Below, piece after piece: positions 1 to 10,962 of a DNA stretch of 64,000 nucleotides. The position numbers and the translations under genes are program-made. This DNA comes from Patiria pectinifera (lineage: Eukaryota; Echinodermata; Asteroidea; Valvatida; Asterinidae), in contig CM057130.1 of NCBI GenBank assembly GCA_029964075.1, positions 1,116,001-1,180,000 on the forward strand. The letters run 5' to 3'. Numbering within the stretch: the first letter of the stretch is position 1; every line of letters starts with the position of its first letter. A model generated the notes under the pieces. That model saw nothing but the letters and a program-made list of their open reading frames with translations, ran no database searches and was not told the DNA's origin.

Positions 1-1035
1 AGTAGGCACCCTTCCTAAAAGAATTTTAGGTGTCACTCCTTTTTAAAATATTCTTTAGGCCTATAAGAATATGTCTGCCAAGTTTTGTGCTTTCGACCAA
101 TCGGTCACGATCGTATCCAAAATTGGATCTCAGCCACTTGAGTATAGACATTGCTCTGTTTTTATGAAAATTGGAGGTTGGTTTTTGTACCAGACTACAA
201 GTTGCCTAAAACAGACCATGGGGGAATGAACTTCTTCATGTTGAGGTAATGCAGCGAATGACTGTAGTACACAATCACAGTAGAGGATGATCTTAGACGT
301 GTAATTGTATGATTTTACAGAGCACATCCTCTTTTACACAAATCCACTATTATCTGATTGCACTTTGTACCTGATCACGTAGGGCCATACTGTTACAACC
401 AACAGGTACAAGCTGACACCCTTCTCCCAACTTTGACTAATGTACATCGTTAAAAAAACACTAATGATTCGCAGACCCCGAATGCCGATCTCAGGGACTC
501 AATTACCAAAGGAAGAACATAAAAGACAAGAATGTACGGTTTTTGGTTAAAAACTTTCAAAAGAAAGGATTTGAATTGAAAGTTTCTTGGCTGGTCTAGC
601 TCAGCTCGCTAAGTCTAAAGAAACCATAAGAGATACATACCAACTCTATACCAGATGGAATTGTCATGTTGGTTTATGTAAAAGTTCAGTGACTCTTTCA
701 ACCTGTCTAAACATGAAGGTATGGAATGACTATACATTGCATTTCCAATCATCGACAATTTCAGTTGAAGAAAAACAACACCTTTATGTTATAATGTGTT
801 TAATTTATCTCACCTGCGATATTAATCGAACTTATTTCATCACATTTCCCCCAGAGAATTAAGTGTTATATATATATAGATATTGACACCAAAACAAGTT
901 GTGATTGTATAACATCCTAAATTTGAAAGATTCCACTGCAAAAGCCATTGTCATTTGTTCGAGTTAATGTCAGAGACGCCTGTAAGTAGGTTTCCGCGGC
1001 CATTTTCCCGATTTTTTTTCTGATCATTTTCATTG

Positions 1036-1100
1036 AACCTGCGATCTCCGATAACCGTTCCGGTTAGAGCACCGGAACGTTTATCCGGAGGTCGCAGGTT
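1036..1100. repeat. tRNA-like hairpin in Block A unit 1
   Basis: AACCTGCGA and its complement TCGCAGGTT enclose a near-perfect stem of about 28 bp around the loop TTAGAGCA. The right half continues into GGTTTAAGTCCCGCTCCA, which resembles a tRNA T-arm and acceptor end (box B-like GGTTTAAGTCC). The left half is its reverse complement, so the structure looks like a tRNA 3' half copied in inverted form. Confidence 0.75.
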
Positions 1101-1688
1101 TAAGTCCCGCTCCATTCAATTTCTTTGTTCAACTTTTAAAGACATGTTTAATAGATATATTTTTCTATTTTCCTCTGAGGTTATTTTCCCTCCAAAAATC
1201 TTAATGACTGTAAAATTTATAATGTAACAAATTAACTGATATGAGGGATACAAGATGTAACAAAACAATGAAATGAAAAGGGCTAAGGAATTTTTTTTTC
1301 ACTGTTGATCTTTTCTACTTGTTTAAACGTTTGAGCATGGGGCATCTTTACGTTGACGATTTCTTGACGTGCAAGACATCGGGGCATGTATTTTCGGCAA
1401 TGGTAGTACCATCGGGAACAGTTCTCTTTGGGTAAATTACTCCAATGTTTTCTTGGGCCATTTCCATCAGACGATCCCAATTCCACTCCCTTAGGTTCAT
1501 TCATGCGTATTTCTGTCTGAACACTTAATTTAAGGGGCCATGCAAACAGGGGCGTAAATCCCGGGGGATGGGGGTATATATCCCCCCACTTTTTATCCGG
1601 GGTTAGGGGCTGGGCTATTTAATCATCCTCGAACTCTTTTTTTTTTAGATGAGAAAAAAATGTGTACAAGTTTTTGGTGTATTTTTTT

Positions 1689-3546
1689 CAGTGTTGGAGG
1701 TCTCGAGGCCGGCCTCGGATCATTTGCATGTGCAAGATTTTTGCAGACGTATGCAATGAGGAACAGTCTGGTGCCTGGATATGCGTTACACATTAGCGTT
1801 TGAGCACGGCGTGAGTTACGAAAACACGATTTTTGAAATCAAACTGTTACGATCTTATCAAGACAACATGCAGTATCATATTTCATATTAATATGAGCAA
1901 ATTGGAAAGGAAATTAGTATTTTCGAGAAGGCGTGGACGAATGATCGCGAACAACACGTACTGCACGTTGTGAATATATAGCACCAAGTACACGATAAAA
2001 ATCCATTACTAGCCAATTGCGGTATCCAATCAGGATACAGGAAGAAAGTTTCCTATCCAGGGTTTACTATTGGAAACGCGGTTGGAAATAAAGTAAGCAC
2101 TGGGGACGAGGTTGCCGCGTGCCAGACTACATAAGTCTGGCACCAATCCCATCTGCGTACAATAACATGTGGTAGTAGACTAGTCTGGTTGCAGTATTGT
2201 ACAACATTTTCTCGTTTCGCCTCTGTACCCCGACCTTTAAAAATGATTTGCGGCAAGGAGCGGCAAGCTTAATTAATTTTTTTTTTATTGGCCACTGTTT
2301 CAGTAAAAGTCTGAAATTTCTGGGTACGATCGAGTGTACTAGTCCGTACCATTTTTTTTCATAAAGATATGATAAAAACAGTTACGATTTATCAAGTAGA
2401 TTTTATTTTTACACGGTGATTTAAATGAAAGTTCCGGCTCATACGGTAATGTTTGGCGCAAATGGTCGATATGGAAAGCGCGATTTCAGAATTCGTTTTT
2501 CCATCCAAATGAATGCGAAGTTCTGAATGAATGTTTTAATAATAGGAATCAGTATTCCTCGTGGTACCAGGATACTTTTTTGTATTTTTAGAGCCATGTT
2601 GATACTTATTACATGTATAAGCACGGTTTGAAATTGACCAATTTTGCGTGGTTACAGATGTACGGCCAAAACCTCTGGACTCCCTACCTCTTGCCATGAT
2701 CTTTAAATTCTTCGAAGCCATTGGATTCAAATCGGATGATCCGAGAATTCATGGTCATTTTGATGAACTGAGTGATATCATGCACGCATGTTCCGTGTTG
2801 CCGTGTTGTTTGGAGCGGGATTGGCCATTGCCAGACTTTGTCTGGTACCGTGCGTAACGGCGGGCCGTCTGGCATTGTCTGGTAGCATCGCGGTGTTTGC
2901 TCGGCGCGCGCCTGGACAGTGCGAAGGTCGGGGGGGGGGGGTCGAAACTTTTTGGTTATGAGTGGTAAAAACCTGATTCAAAAATCAAGTTGTTGTTTAT
3001 TTAATGGGGATTCCTATGATATTAAGCATTTTGATAGGTTTTGAAAATAAGATTTATAAAACATGCTAAAAGTAAATAATGTAAATCTTACAGAATAAAA
3101 ACTCAAAATTTGGCCATTTAAATGGTTGTATCTCCAAAGGGCAAACACCTATGAGCCTGATTCAAACGCCATTGATTTTGTTGTGTAATTTGCTTTCAGT
3201 GATACAAAACTTGAGATTTCTTACCTAAAAAAATAAAATTCGCCGGACTCCCTACAAGAAGAAACCCATTGCAAGCTGTAAATTTGTAAGCCAGGCACTC
3301 CAAAACTCAGTGAATTCAAATGAAAAGATGTTAAAACTCCAACATAATATTAGCCTTGTTTTAGTGATTTATATTGTATTACATGTTTTGACAGCCGGCC
3401 TCGGCCTCGGCCTTGGCCTCGGAGGTGGTGGCCTCGGCCTTGGCCTTACGGTTATGGCCTCGGCCTCGGCCTCGGCCTTGGCCTCGGAGGTTGTGGCCTC
3501 GGCCTTGGCCTCGGCCTCGGAGGTTGTGGCCTCGACTACAACACTG
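1689..3546. mobile_element. non-autonomous hAT-like transposon, 1858 bp, with 8-bp target duplication
   Basis: The ends are CAGTGTTGGAGG and CTACAACACTG, an imperfect terminal inverted repeat of hAT type. The element is flanked by a perfect 8-bp duplication ATTTTTTT (1681-1688 and 3547-3554). Block A units 3 and 4 have single uninterrupted sites (near 38770 and 43240), which proves the insertion. No transposase is visible. The interior includes a GC-rich run of GGCCTCGG motifs at 3391-3535 and, at about 1715-2115, a diverged truncated relative of the MITE at 30513-31000 in the opposite orientation. Confidence 0.85.
3391..3535. repeat. GGCCTCGG simple repeat
   Basis: Degenerate tandem repeat of GGCCTC/GGCCTTGGCCTCGG near the right end of the hAT-like element. 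The 91-residue Gly/Ala/Ser-rich reading frame across it comes from the repeat and is not a gene. Confidence 0.8.
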
Positions 3547-5168
3547 ATTTTTTTAACATCCCAACAACTAAAATGTATTCATTAGCACTAAAAAGTGGAG
3601 AAACAAAGTACAAAAGCTTTAAAAATGCGCCGTTTTGATGTAAGCGCGAGTATGCGTATTGATATTCATCTTATCCTGAAGAGCGACCCTAGTGTACTGT
3701 GGTGTCCAGCCCATTTTTTCGGGTTTTTTTTCGGGCTTTTCATAATGATTTAACCGACCCGACCCCACCCAAAGTCGATAGAATTTTTGTATTCGTATTA
3801 TAGTCGAAGGTAAAAACAAAACGACAAACGAAAACTCTGCGCTTGTTCTTTTGATCATTATACATACCCGAATGAAAAAAGATCGGACAGTATCACACAC
3901 AGACCAGCAACACCGTGTATAAACACCACCCATGACCCACAAATGGCCTGATAGTCATATAACAAACGAATCTTGGGATGTTTCTCAGCTGACCCCTACT
4001 GTACATGTAAACAAATCCCTTTTCGATTTGTAAGCGAGTAGCTGCTTCCCATAGCTCTGCGGCATAACAAAGAACTAATTACATCATCTGTCTACTATTA
4101 CTGAATTTACAATTCACAATGCATACGTACTAATTGATATATCTTGATGCAAAGGAAAACTGTAAGATTAAAATAGAGTTTTGCTGGTCCCAGAGGGCCA
4201 GCCTCGAGTGTCCTTTTAGTTTTACTTATCTAACTACATGTAACTAAATGACTGACTGACTGATTCAATGACTGTCAATGGTGACAGTCAGTGATAATTT
4301 GCACAGCATTAAGAAAAACCGATTATTGCAAAGTTTGACTAATACATCATAGGGTGTAAGATTTGAAGCACTTTGGGTGTGTTTGTAACTCTTTTTTTGG
4401 GGGGGGGGCGGCTGATATATGTATTAACCAATTATTACTTTACCTTTACCTTGCCTTCTCTGATCTGACGAAACCCTGCACCTGATGAAATATTACTTAC
4501 AGGGTCTTGTGACTCTAACTTAATCAAATGGCAATGGCTTTTCCAGTGGAAACTCAGCATGTTATCAATCGCAATTTTTAGTAAACACATAAAGATATGA
4601 TTGTTTTGGGAAAATGTCATTTAATCTGTATTGCAGGTGATAAATTAAACACATTATGACGGAAATGTTTGTCTTCAAGAAATAAACCTTGAGCTTTCAA
4701 TAAAAATTATCAAAAAGTCGATGAACTTTTTTTTATGCACTGTAAAGTCATTACATGCCTTCATATTCAAACATGCACCAAACGTTTACAAAAACTCACA
4801 TGACAATTCCGTCTGGAATGGATTTGGCATGTACCTCTTATGCGCATTTTATCCCCCTATCTCCCCCCCCCCCGCTGCCCCAGGTCCCATGTCGGGATTT
4901 GGTCTCGTTTTTCATGCCCCAGGGTGGAGATTTTGGTCACTCAAATTACACTGTTTTCGGCGTACTACATGGAAAGGCAATCACTAGGGTGCCCCACATA
5001 ATTATGGATGTCGGGGCATGGTCGGGGACTTTCTCTTCAATTTTGCCCAAGGGGTGGGGATTTTGTCACTTCAAAAGTGACGATCCCAACGTCTTCGGGG
5101 GGGGGGGGACGGGTGGGGAAACAATTGATAGGCGCATTACGTTTCCTTTGAACTTAGCCAGCTGAGCA

Positions 5169-5339
5169 ACAATCCTGGCCAAAACTCGTCAAGCCCCCAC
5201 CCGGCGCCCGGCCAATGTTGTCTTCCATTGCGCGGTCTGTGCTCAAGCGCGAGATGACAACATTGACCGGGGGAGCGGGGAACTGGGGGAGGGTATGCTC
5301 ATTGTGTGGACGTGTCCTAACCATTTTGGCCGGGATTGT
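5169..5339. mobile_element. MITE, ACAATCC family, copy in Block A unit 1
   Basis: Short 171-bp element with inverted ends ACAATCCTGGCCAAAA and TTTTGGCCGGGATTGT. An internal inverted pair, GGCCAATGTTGTC and GACAACATTGACCGG, flanks a GCGCGGTCTGTGCTC core. Other copies: 40354-40525, 56825-57000, and partial ones at 55095-55223, 54717-54770 and 9428-9489. No clear target duplication. Confidence 0.75.
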
Positions 5340-5443
5340 CTGAATTTCATCATAGTTCATTTGGGGACTGTTTGCTTTTATTTGCTGTCAAAAAAATGCA
5401 ATGTCGGCCGAAGGTTGAACAAAAGAACATATATTTAGGGCAA
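5279..5443 (+). repeat. left copy of the direct repeat flanking the LINE
   Basis: GAACTGGGGGAGGGTATGCT through TTTAGGGCAA matches 9428-9597 at about 94% identity. The intact form exists once at the corresponding place in Block A unit 3 (40465-40630), so one of the two copies arose with the LINE insertion. Confidence 0.8.
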
Positions 5444-5461
5444 TTAGTGTGTAGGCATCCG

Positions 5462-6430
5462 TCAATCCCGGGGGATTATGGGGTTCTGCCCTGAATGGCT
5501 GGTTGGTGAACAGCGTCTGCTTTGGCTGTATAGTCCAATGCGGGAATGACAGTCCCGGCCACAGTGAGCGCAGAGGAACACTGAGGTGGGCCTGTCTGCT
5601 GGTCGCTGTGCCTTTCTATGTTGTCTTTTCTCCTCCGCCTGCCGCATCACCTCACTCTCGAGCTGCTGGATCCCCTTGTTCACTGTGTGCCTCCAGGCGC
5701 ATCTATCTGCAGCTACTGTCGCCCATGTGTTGGTATTGATGGCGAGTGCCTTGAGGTCACGTTTGCAGGTGTCCTTAAAGCGCAACAGGGGTCGCCCAGA
5801 ATGCCTCTTGCCCGATGCCAGCTCTCCGTAGAGAAGGTCTTTTGGGATGCAGCCGTCCTCCGTTTGTACGACGTGTCCCAGCCAGCGCATGCGTCTCTGT
5901 TTCAGGAGAGTGAGCATGGAGGAGACTCCTGCTCTCTCAAGCACCGCCCTGTTGGTGATTTGGTCTCTCCATGAGATGCCTAAGATGCGCCTCAGGCAGC
6001 GCATGTGGATGGCACTGAACCGTCTTTCCTGACGAGAGCGCAGGGTCCATGACTCGCATCCATAAAGGAGCGTACTCACTACGCACGCCATGTAGATCTT
6101 GGCCTTGGTGTGCTCTGTCAGCTTGCTGTTTGTCCATGCACGCTTTATAAACCTGGCCAGTGTTGTTGCAGCCTTTCCGATGCGCCTGTTAAGCTCGGTG
6201 TCAAGGGAGAGAGTGTCAGAGATTGTAGATCCCAAGTACACAAAATCGTGGACTGCCTCTAGCTCGTAGTTTGTGATGGTTACGGAGGGCGGCTTATCGA
6301 CACCCTGTCCCATCACCTGGGTTTTCTTCAGGCTGATCGTGAGGCCGAAAGCGTTGCAGGCTTCGGCGAAGCGATTCAGTAGCTGCTGCAGGTCTTCTGC
6401 TGTGTGGGTGGTAATCGCTGAGGAGTCTCA
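5462..6430 (-). pseudogene. LINE RT thumb and C-terminal Cys/His domain
   Basis: The frame includes YLGSTISDTLSLDTELNRRI, STLLYGCESWTLRSRQERR, RMRWLGHVVQTEDG and SGRPLLRFKDTCKRDLKAL, the conserved post-RT region of this LINE type. A knuckle with CAHCGRDCHSRIGL at the C-terminus resembles a nucleic-acid-binding zinc motif. The ORF ends at 5462, almost at the element boundary. Confidence 0.85.
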
Positions 6431-6531
6431 TCTGCACTTTCGTCTTGGCACGGAGTCTAGACAGATTGAATAGGTTTTCGTCAGACCTCGTGCGAAGGTA
6501 GATGCCCTCTGTGGCTGTTCCAAAGGCGTGC

Positions 6532-7674
6532 TTAAGCAGGACAGAGAAGAAAATGCCAAACAGAGTCGGAGCAAGGACACAGCCCTGCTTGACTCCACTT
6601 CGGATGTTGAATGGCTTCGATGTTGTGCCGTCGTACACACTGGTACGTACCCCTCATGTCCTCATGAAAAGATCGTACTAGGCTGAGGAGAATTGGCGGG
6701 CAACCAATCTTTGCCAGGACCTTGAAGAGTCCGTCCCTACTCACGAGGTCGAAAGCCTTCGTTAGGTCAATAAAAGCGATGAACAAGGCCTTTCGCTGCT
6801 CCCTGCACTTCTCCTGAAGCTGCCTAAGGGAGAACACCATGTCGATGGTCGACCTCTTGGCTCTGAACCTGCACTGTGACTCTGGGTACACTCTTTCAGC
6901 AAGGATCTGGAGTCTGACCAAGATGACTCTGGCGAAGAGTTTACCGACAATGCTGAGGAGGGATATACCGCGATAGTTGTTGCAATCGCTCCTATCTCCT
7001 TTATTTGTATAGAGAGTGATGATGTTTGCGTCTCTCATGTCTTGGGGCACAGAACCCTCTGTCCAGCACTGGCACAGAAGTTCGTGAAGCTCCTTGAGGA
7101 GTGTCCCCTTGCCGCACTTAAGAACTTCAGGTGGAATGCCGTCGCCACCGGGGGCCTTCCCTGAGGAAAGTGCATCCAGCGCCTTCTCGACTTCTTCCAT
7201 TGTCGGCTCTTGGTCGAAGTTGTCCATAGTGTGCAGGCGCTGTACTGCATCCAGGGCTTCTGTGCTGACCAGGTTCTCTCTGGAGTAGAGTTCTGAGTAA
7301 TGCTCCACCCAGCGATTTATCTGCTGGTCCCGATCCTTGATGATCTCTCTGGTGGCTGACTTGAGGGGAGCTGACTTGTTTTGTGTGGGGCCAATTGCCT
7401 GCTTGATTCCTTTATACATGCCCCTTACGTTGCCGACGTTGGCAGCAGTCTGTATGCTGGAGCAGAGTTGAAGCCAGTAATCATTGGCACAGTGCCGTGC
7501 GGACTGGTGACCTCTGCTTCGGGCTGTACGGAGTGCCTGCAGGTTCCCCTCTGATGGCAGGTTCTTGTAGGCTGAGAGGGCTTGTCTCTTTTCCTCGATG
7601 AGGGGTAACATTTCCTCTGCATTGGCCTCAAACCAGTCAGCTGACTTGTTTTGCCTCTTGCCGAAGGTGGACAT
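6532..7674 (-). pseudogene. LINE reverse transcriptase core
   Basis: The frame carries GKAPGGDGIPPEVLK, CNNYRGISLLSIVGKLFA and FIDLTKAFDLVSRDGLF, the standard early RT motifs of non-LTR elements, then RSFHEDMRGTY. The frame is lost at about 6640. The region where the catalytic F/Y-A-D-D box should lie (6420-6440) is scrambled, and reading continues in another frame into the C-terminal part. The element therefore cannot encode an active enzyme. Confidence 0.85.
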
Positions 7675-7860
7675 TGCAGCATTGTAGATGGTATTAAAGG
7701 TGTGACCATCTCACATTGGTGCTATTGCTGGGCGGTCCAGGTAGGACATTTTCCAGCGCCTTAACAAACTCTTCCACCTTGTCGGGATTGTGAGTCTTGC
7801 TGGTGTCGATGCGAGGTCTGCCCTCTTTCTTTGCTCTGTGGAATCTCCGGGGTTGAAGCT

Positions 7861-8075
7861 TGTTACAACTGATAATGTAGTAACCAACGGATAACGTATC
7901 ACCAACTGATAATGTATCACAAATTGACCGATATACATTATCGGATACAAATTCTACTACACTATCAGTCAGTTTTTGCTACATTATCGGTTAGTGATAC
8001 AGTATCAGTCAATGTGTGATACATTATCGGTTGGTGATACATTATCCGTTGGTTACTACATTATCAGTTGTAACA
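7861..8075. mobile_element. foldback MITE inserted in the LINE
   Basis: Inverted ends TGTTACAACTGATAATG and CATTATCAGTTGTAACA extend as an imperfect palindrome over about 58 bp on each side. A 5-bp duplication AAGCT flanks it (7856-7860 and 8076-8080). Removing the element joins GTCAAGCT to TCAACC in the LINE coding frame, which confirms the insertion site. The body is a series of degenerate GATACATTATCGGTTGGT repeats. Confidence 0.85.
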
Positions 8076-8882
8076 AAGCTTTACTTTGCAGCCTACGAGG
8101 GAATGGTCGGTGTCGCAGTCTGCGCTCTGGAAGCTGCGGGTCAGTTTTATACTTCCAATACCACCGCGTCTTGTAAGCACCAGGTCGAGCTGGTGCCAGT
8201 ATTTGGACATGGGGTGTCTCCAGGAGACCTTGTGCTGGGGCTTGGTGTCAAAGAAGGTGTCGGTGATGCATAGATTGTGGTGACAGCAGAGCTCTAGGAT
8301 GCGCTGCTCGTTTTCATTCATCTTCCCAACTCCAAATTGGCCCAAACAGGAGGGCCAAGAGCTGTGATCGGCACCGACTCTGGCGTTGAAGTCACCAAGA
8401 ACGAAGACTGGCTCCTGCTGAGGTACTTCTCTAACAGCGGAGCTAAAGTCTTCGTAGAAGTTGTCCTTTGTTTCCGCAGAGGATGTCAGTGTTGGTGCAT
8501 AGGCACTAATGAGGCTGACCATTCCTGCTGCTGTGTGGAGCTGGAGCTTGAGGATCCTTTCGGAGCCCTCAGTGGGTGGTACAATGGAGCCCAGCAGTCC
8601 GTTCCTGACCGCAAAGCCAACACCGTGTATCTTGGTCTCTTCAGGGGGTTTACCCTGCCAAAAGAAAGTAAAGTCCTTCTCCCTGATGGTGCCGGACGAG
8701 GACAATCTTGACTCTTGGAGGGTGACAATGTCCATCTTGAGCCTGCTCAGTTCGTTGTTGATAACAGCGGTCTTACGAGCATCAGTCACTTGCTGTAGGT
8801 CTTCTGAGAGGCCCGGTTTGTTTTTTCTTTTGCCTGGTGCACAGTTGTCGATCCGCTTGTCGGAGTTTAGCCTAAGCCCCAC
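8076..8882 (-). pseudogene. LINE endonuclease domain (APE type)
   Basis: The frame shows the exonuclease-endonuclease-phosphatase landmarks in order: DIVTLQESRLSS (the metal-binding Glu region), then a sheet ending in SLISAYAPT, FVLGDFNARVGAD (Asp/Asn motif), SWRHPMSKYWHQLDLVLTRR, and finally SADCDTDHSLV with the catalytic Asp/His. Right after GCKVK the frame runs into the inserted MITE at 8075. The N-terminus is altered compared with a normal start, so the ORF beginning at 8882 is not a trustworthy protein start. Confidence 0.85.
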
Positions 8883-9427
8883 GCACCCAGTGGAGCAGGC
8901 GGACCGTGGCGGGACAGCACGTTATTAGCTTGGGGCTGCCCAGCTTGAGGCGGGCGGTAGCTATCCAGATGAAATCCCAGAATTTTTCCCACCGTCGGGA
9001 GCAGCCCCTGGCGCCTCACTCTACGCCAAACGAGTATCAGGCTTATCACCGGTAACTGCTGCTCCCCGTGTTGTGTTGACACTATGAAGCGACGCTGGAG
9101 TGTCCTCTCCAGGGCAGAAGCCTGGGCAGTAGTAATGGAGAATCGGCTGTCGCCCATGCAGTTTATCCCCCCTCTCCATGCCACCAATGTAGTCCAAGGG
9201 AAGGGCAGACGCTGATACACTTGGCAACAGTGTCATCGCAGGAGTTGCCGGAGTGTAGCTGAAGACAGCTGCAAACCGCCTCAGGGACTCCAGCTCCAGA
9301 TTTTTCCTCAGGGTTGACTCCCGAAGCCTTTTCCGTGGATGGGTATGCCGCAAGGCAGCGGAGGTTTGAGATCAGGGTTTTCCTTCCCCCAGATGAGCTG
9401 CCTTCCCAGGCTGTCGAGCCCCACCTA

Positions 9428-9597
9428 CCCGAACTGGGGGAGGGTATGCTCATTGTGTGGACGTGTCCTAACAATTTTGGCCGGGATTGTCTAAATTTCA
9501 TCATAGTTCATTTGGGGGCTGTTTGCTTTTGTTTACTGTCAAAAAAAAATGCAATGTCGGCCGAAGGTTGAAAAAAAGAACATATGTTTAGGGCAAA
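9428..9597 (+). repeat. right copy of the direct repeat flanking the LINE
   Basis: Second copy of 5279-5443, beginning directly at the LINE 5' boundary in the middle of the ACAATCC MITE. Unit sequence continues normally after it into 9598-10039. Confidence 0.8.
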
Positions 9598-10043
9598 TAG
9601 TAATAGTAATAAAACATGGAAATAAATACATGTATATATTTAACATTTTATCCTAAAACCCATTTTTTATTTGGGATATTTAAGCACTGTATACTTTTGC
9701 TTCCCGAATCATGCGGAGAATGAGCCAGATGCATTCTTCTCGGGTGGTATTCCAACTCACAATCCCTGCATGATAGAGCACCAAGAGTACCCGGCGACGA
9801 GAGGCAAATTCGTCTCATAGAAATCAATAACACGAATTTGATTTCTGAATAACAAGGTTTGGTGTAGGCAAGACAAAATCGAATACAACGGGACAAAAAC
9901 GTGTGCTCATTGTTTGAATTTGCTTGAACTGAATTTGACATTTTCTGACAAAAGACGATATTAAACATTGGAAGTGCATTTAATCGATGTTGATGGACGA
10001 ATTTGAATATAAGAAACGGCGAATTCGAATGATAACGTTTTAA

Positions 10044-10497
10044 CCCTAAAGGGGCCGGGGGCGGAATCCGCCCCGCCCCTCAACATTTTCCGTGATAGCC
10101 TCTAAAAAAAATTTTTTCGCGACCCGAGCTGTTATGACTTTTTAGCCTCGAGCTTTGCGCATCTTTTGATACCAAAAACATAAAAATCGGACCACGGGTT
10201 GCCGCGTAGCGAAAAATTTTCCGGCGCTACGCGCCGTAAAAACTGAATTTTCGCATGTACGTCGTGTACACAGAGCAGAATTGCCATTCGTACATATGAA
10301 TAATTAATTAGCCATAATTCCAAAACCCTTTGACCTATAGTCATGAAATTTCTTGGGTATGTTTAGGAAGAGTTGCTCTATGCATGTGCCGAGTTTCAAA
10401 ATTTTTCGTCACTCGATGGTTGAGATCTTAGGGGGGGGGCGGAATCCGCCCCCCCCCCCGGCTGAGAGATGGTCAAAATAACCCGGCCCCTTTAGGG
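10044..10497. mobile_element. piggyBac-like MITE, 454 bp, TTAA target
   Basis: Ends CCCTAAAGGGGCCGGG and CCCGGCCCCTTTAGGG, flanked by TTAA on both sides (10040-10043 and 10498-10501). Block A unit 3 has a single TTAA at the matching site (near 41074, ACGTTTTAAACTAGCC). TTAA duplication with CCC...GGG ends is typical of piggyBac-type elements. Subterminal GCGGAATCCGC palindromes occur at both ends, and there is no transposase. Confidence 0.85.
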
Positions 10498-10962
10498 TTA
10501 AACTAGCCGAGAAAAAAACTATAGTTATGCGTACGTCAACACGTTTTCTCACTGATTACTTTGGGGATTGTTCAAGTCCCCCACATAAGGCAATCCTTTG
10601 CCTACTTTATACCCCAATTGTTTTCGGCTAGGTATCGTTCACTTTATCTTCTCTAAACTTTTATTAGGGTAACTGTACCAGTAAGCAACTCCAAAGGTGA
10701 ATTATAAGCGCATCAGTACTGAGCTTTGGTAAGACTACCTGATGCTATCTGAAGATAAGGTAAATGCGTGCAACTTTAGAAATAGCCATTTTTATCTTTA
10801 CTTTGTCCTCATAATAATATCAAAAAAATGCTATTTAAGTAAGGATATGTAAGTAGGATCCCCAAAATATACTTTTAAAAGAAAAAAAAAAGAATTCAAA
10901 ATATACCCAAATATGGAAACAAATTTATTTAATGGGACGTATTTACATTTATGCAAATAAGG

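Larger units (their letters stand above)
5444..9427 (-). mobile_element. non-LTR retrotransposon (EN plus RT, single-ORF type), decayed, with nested MITE
   Basis: Reading on the minus strand, the element has a 5' region (about 8885-9427), an APE-type endonuclease, a reverse transcriptase and a C-terminal Cys/His knuckle ending at 5462. It sits inside the ACAATCC MITE of Block A unit 1 and is absent from the matching place in unit 3 (near 40620). A direct repeat of about 165 bp flanks it (5279-5443 and 9428-9597). The 3' end lacks a poly-A tail and has under 20 bp beyond the stop codon. A 215-bp MITE (7861-8075) interrupts it, and frameshifts and an in-frame stop near 7690 show it is dead. It is of the kind often annotated as craniofacial development protein 2-like; I cannot assign the clade with certainty. 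Confidence 0.85.
1..10962. repeat. Block A unit 1: about 4.4-kb tandem unit, expanded by insertions
   Basis: The sequence from 1 recurs from 10963 and from 41548, so the stretch is one full unit of a long tandem repeat. Compared with units 3 and 4 it carries extra DNA: a hAT-like element (1689-3546), a LINE (5444-9427) and a TTAA-flanked MITE (10044-10497). Removing these leaves about 4.4 kb. The comparable spacing between units 3 and 4 is 4355 bp (37705 to 42060). Short ORFs recur because the DNA is repeated; none has recognisable protein homology. Sub-parts (for example 3555-3710 and 4435-4620) also occur as diverged pieces elsewhere (45292-45570, 23465-23620), so the unit is itself a mosaic. 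Confidence 0.85.

Noticed and set aside
583-640. tRNA gene start (GGTCTAGCTCAGCTCGCTAAG)
   Set aside because: Looks like a tRNA box A, but no box B or acceptor stem lies within tRNA distance. The T-arm-like part is about 480 bp away in the hairpin.
587-862. 91-residue ORF (MAGLAQLAKSKETIRD start) present in Block A units
   Set aside because: Conserved only because the DNA is repeated. It is frameshifted in units 2 and 4, and no known domain is visible.
1036-1117. Intact tRNA gene at the hairpin
   Set aside because: The cloverleaf cannot be completed; the left half is the reverse complement of the right half, not a D-arm.
1283-1504. Minus-strand ORF with CRKYMPRCLARQEIVNVKM in Block A units
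   Set aside because: Considered as a captured exon, but the frame differs between copies by indels and I recognise no family.
3310-3585. 91-residue Gly/Ala-rich ORF
   Set aside because: Translation of the GGCCTCGG array within the hAT-like element.
5503-6032. Plus-strand ORFs opposite the LINE
   Set aside because: Shadow frames of the minus-strand LINE coding region.
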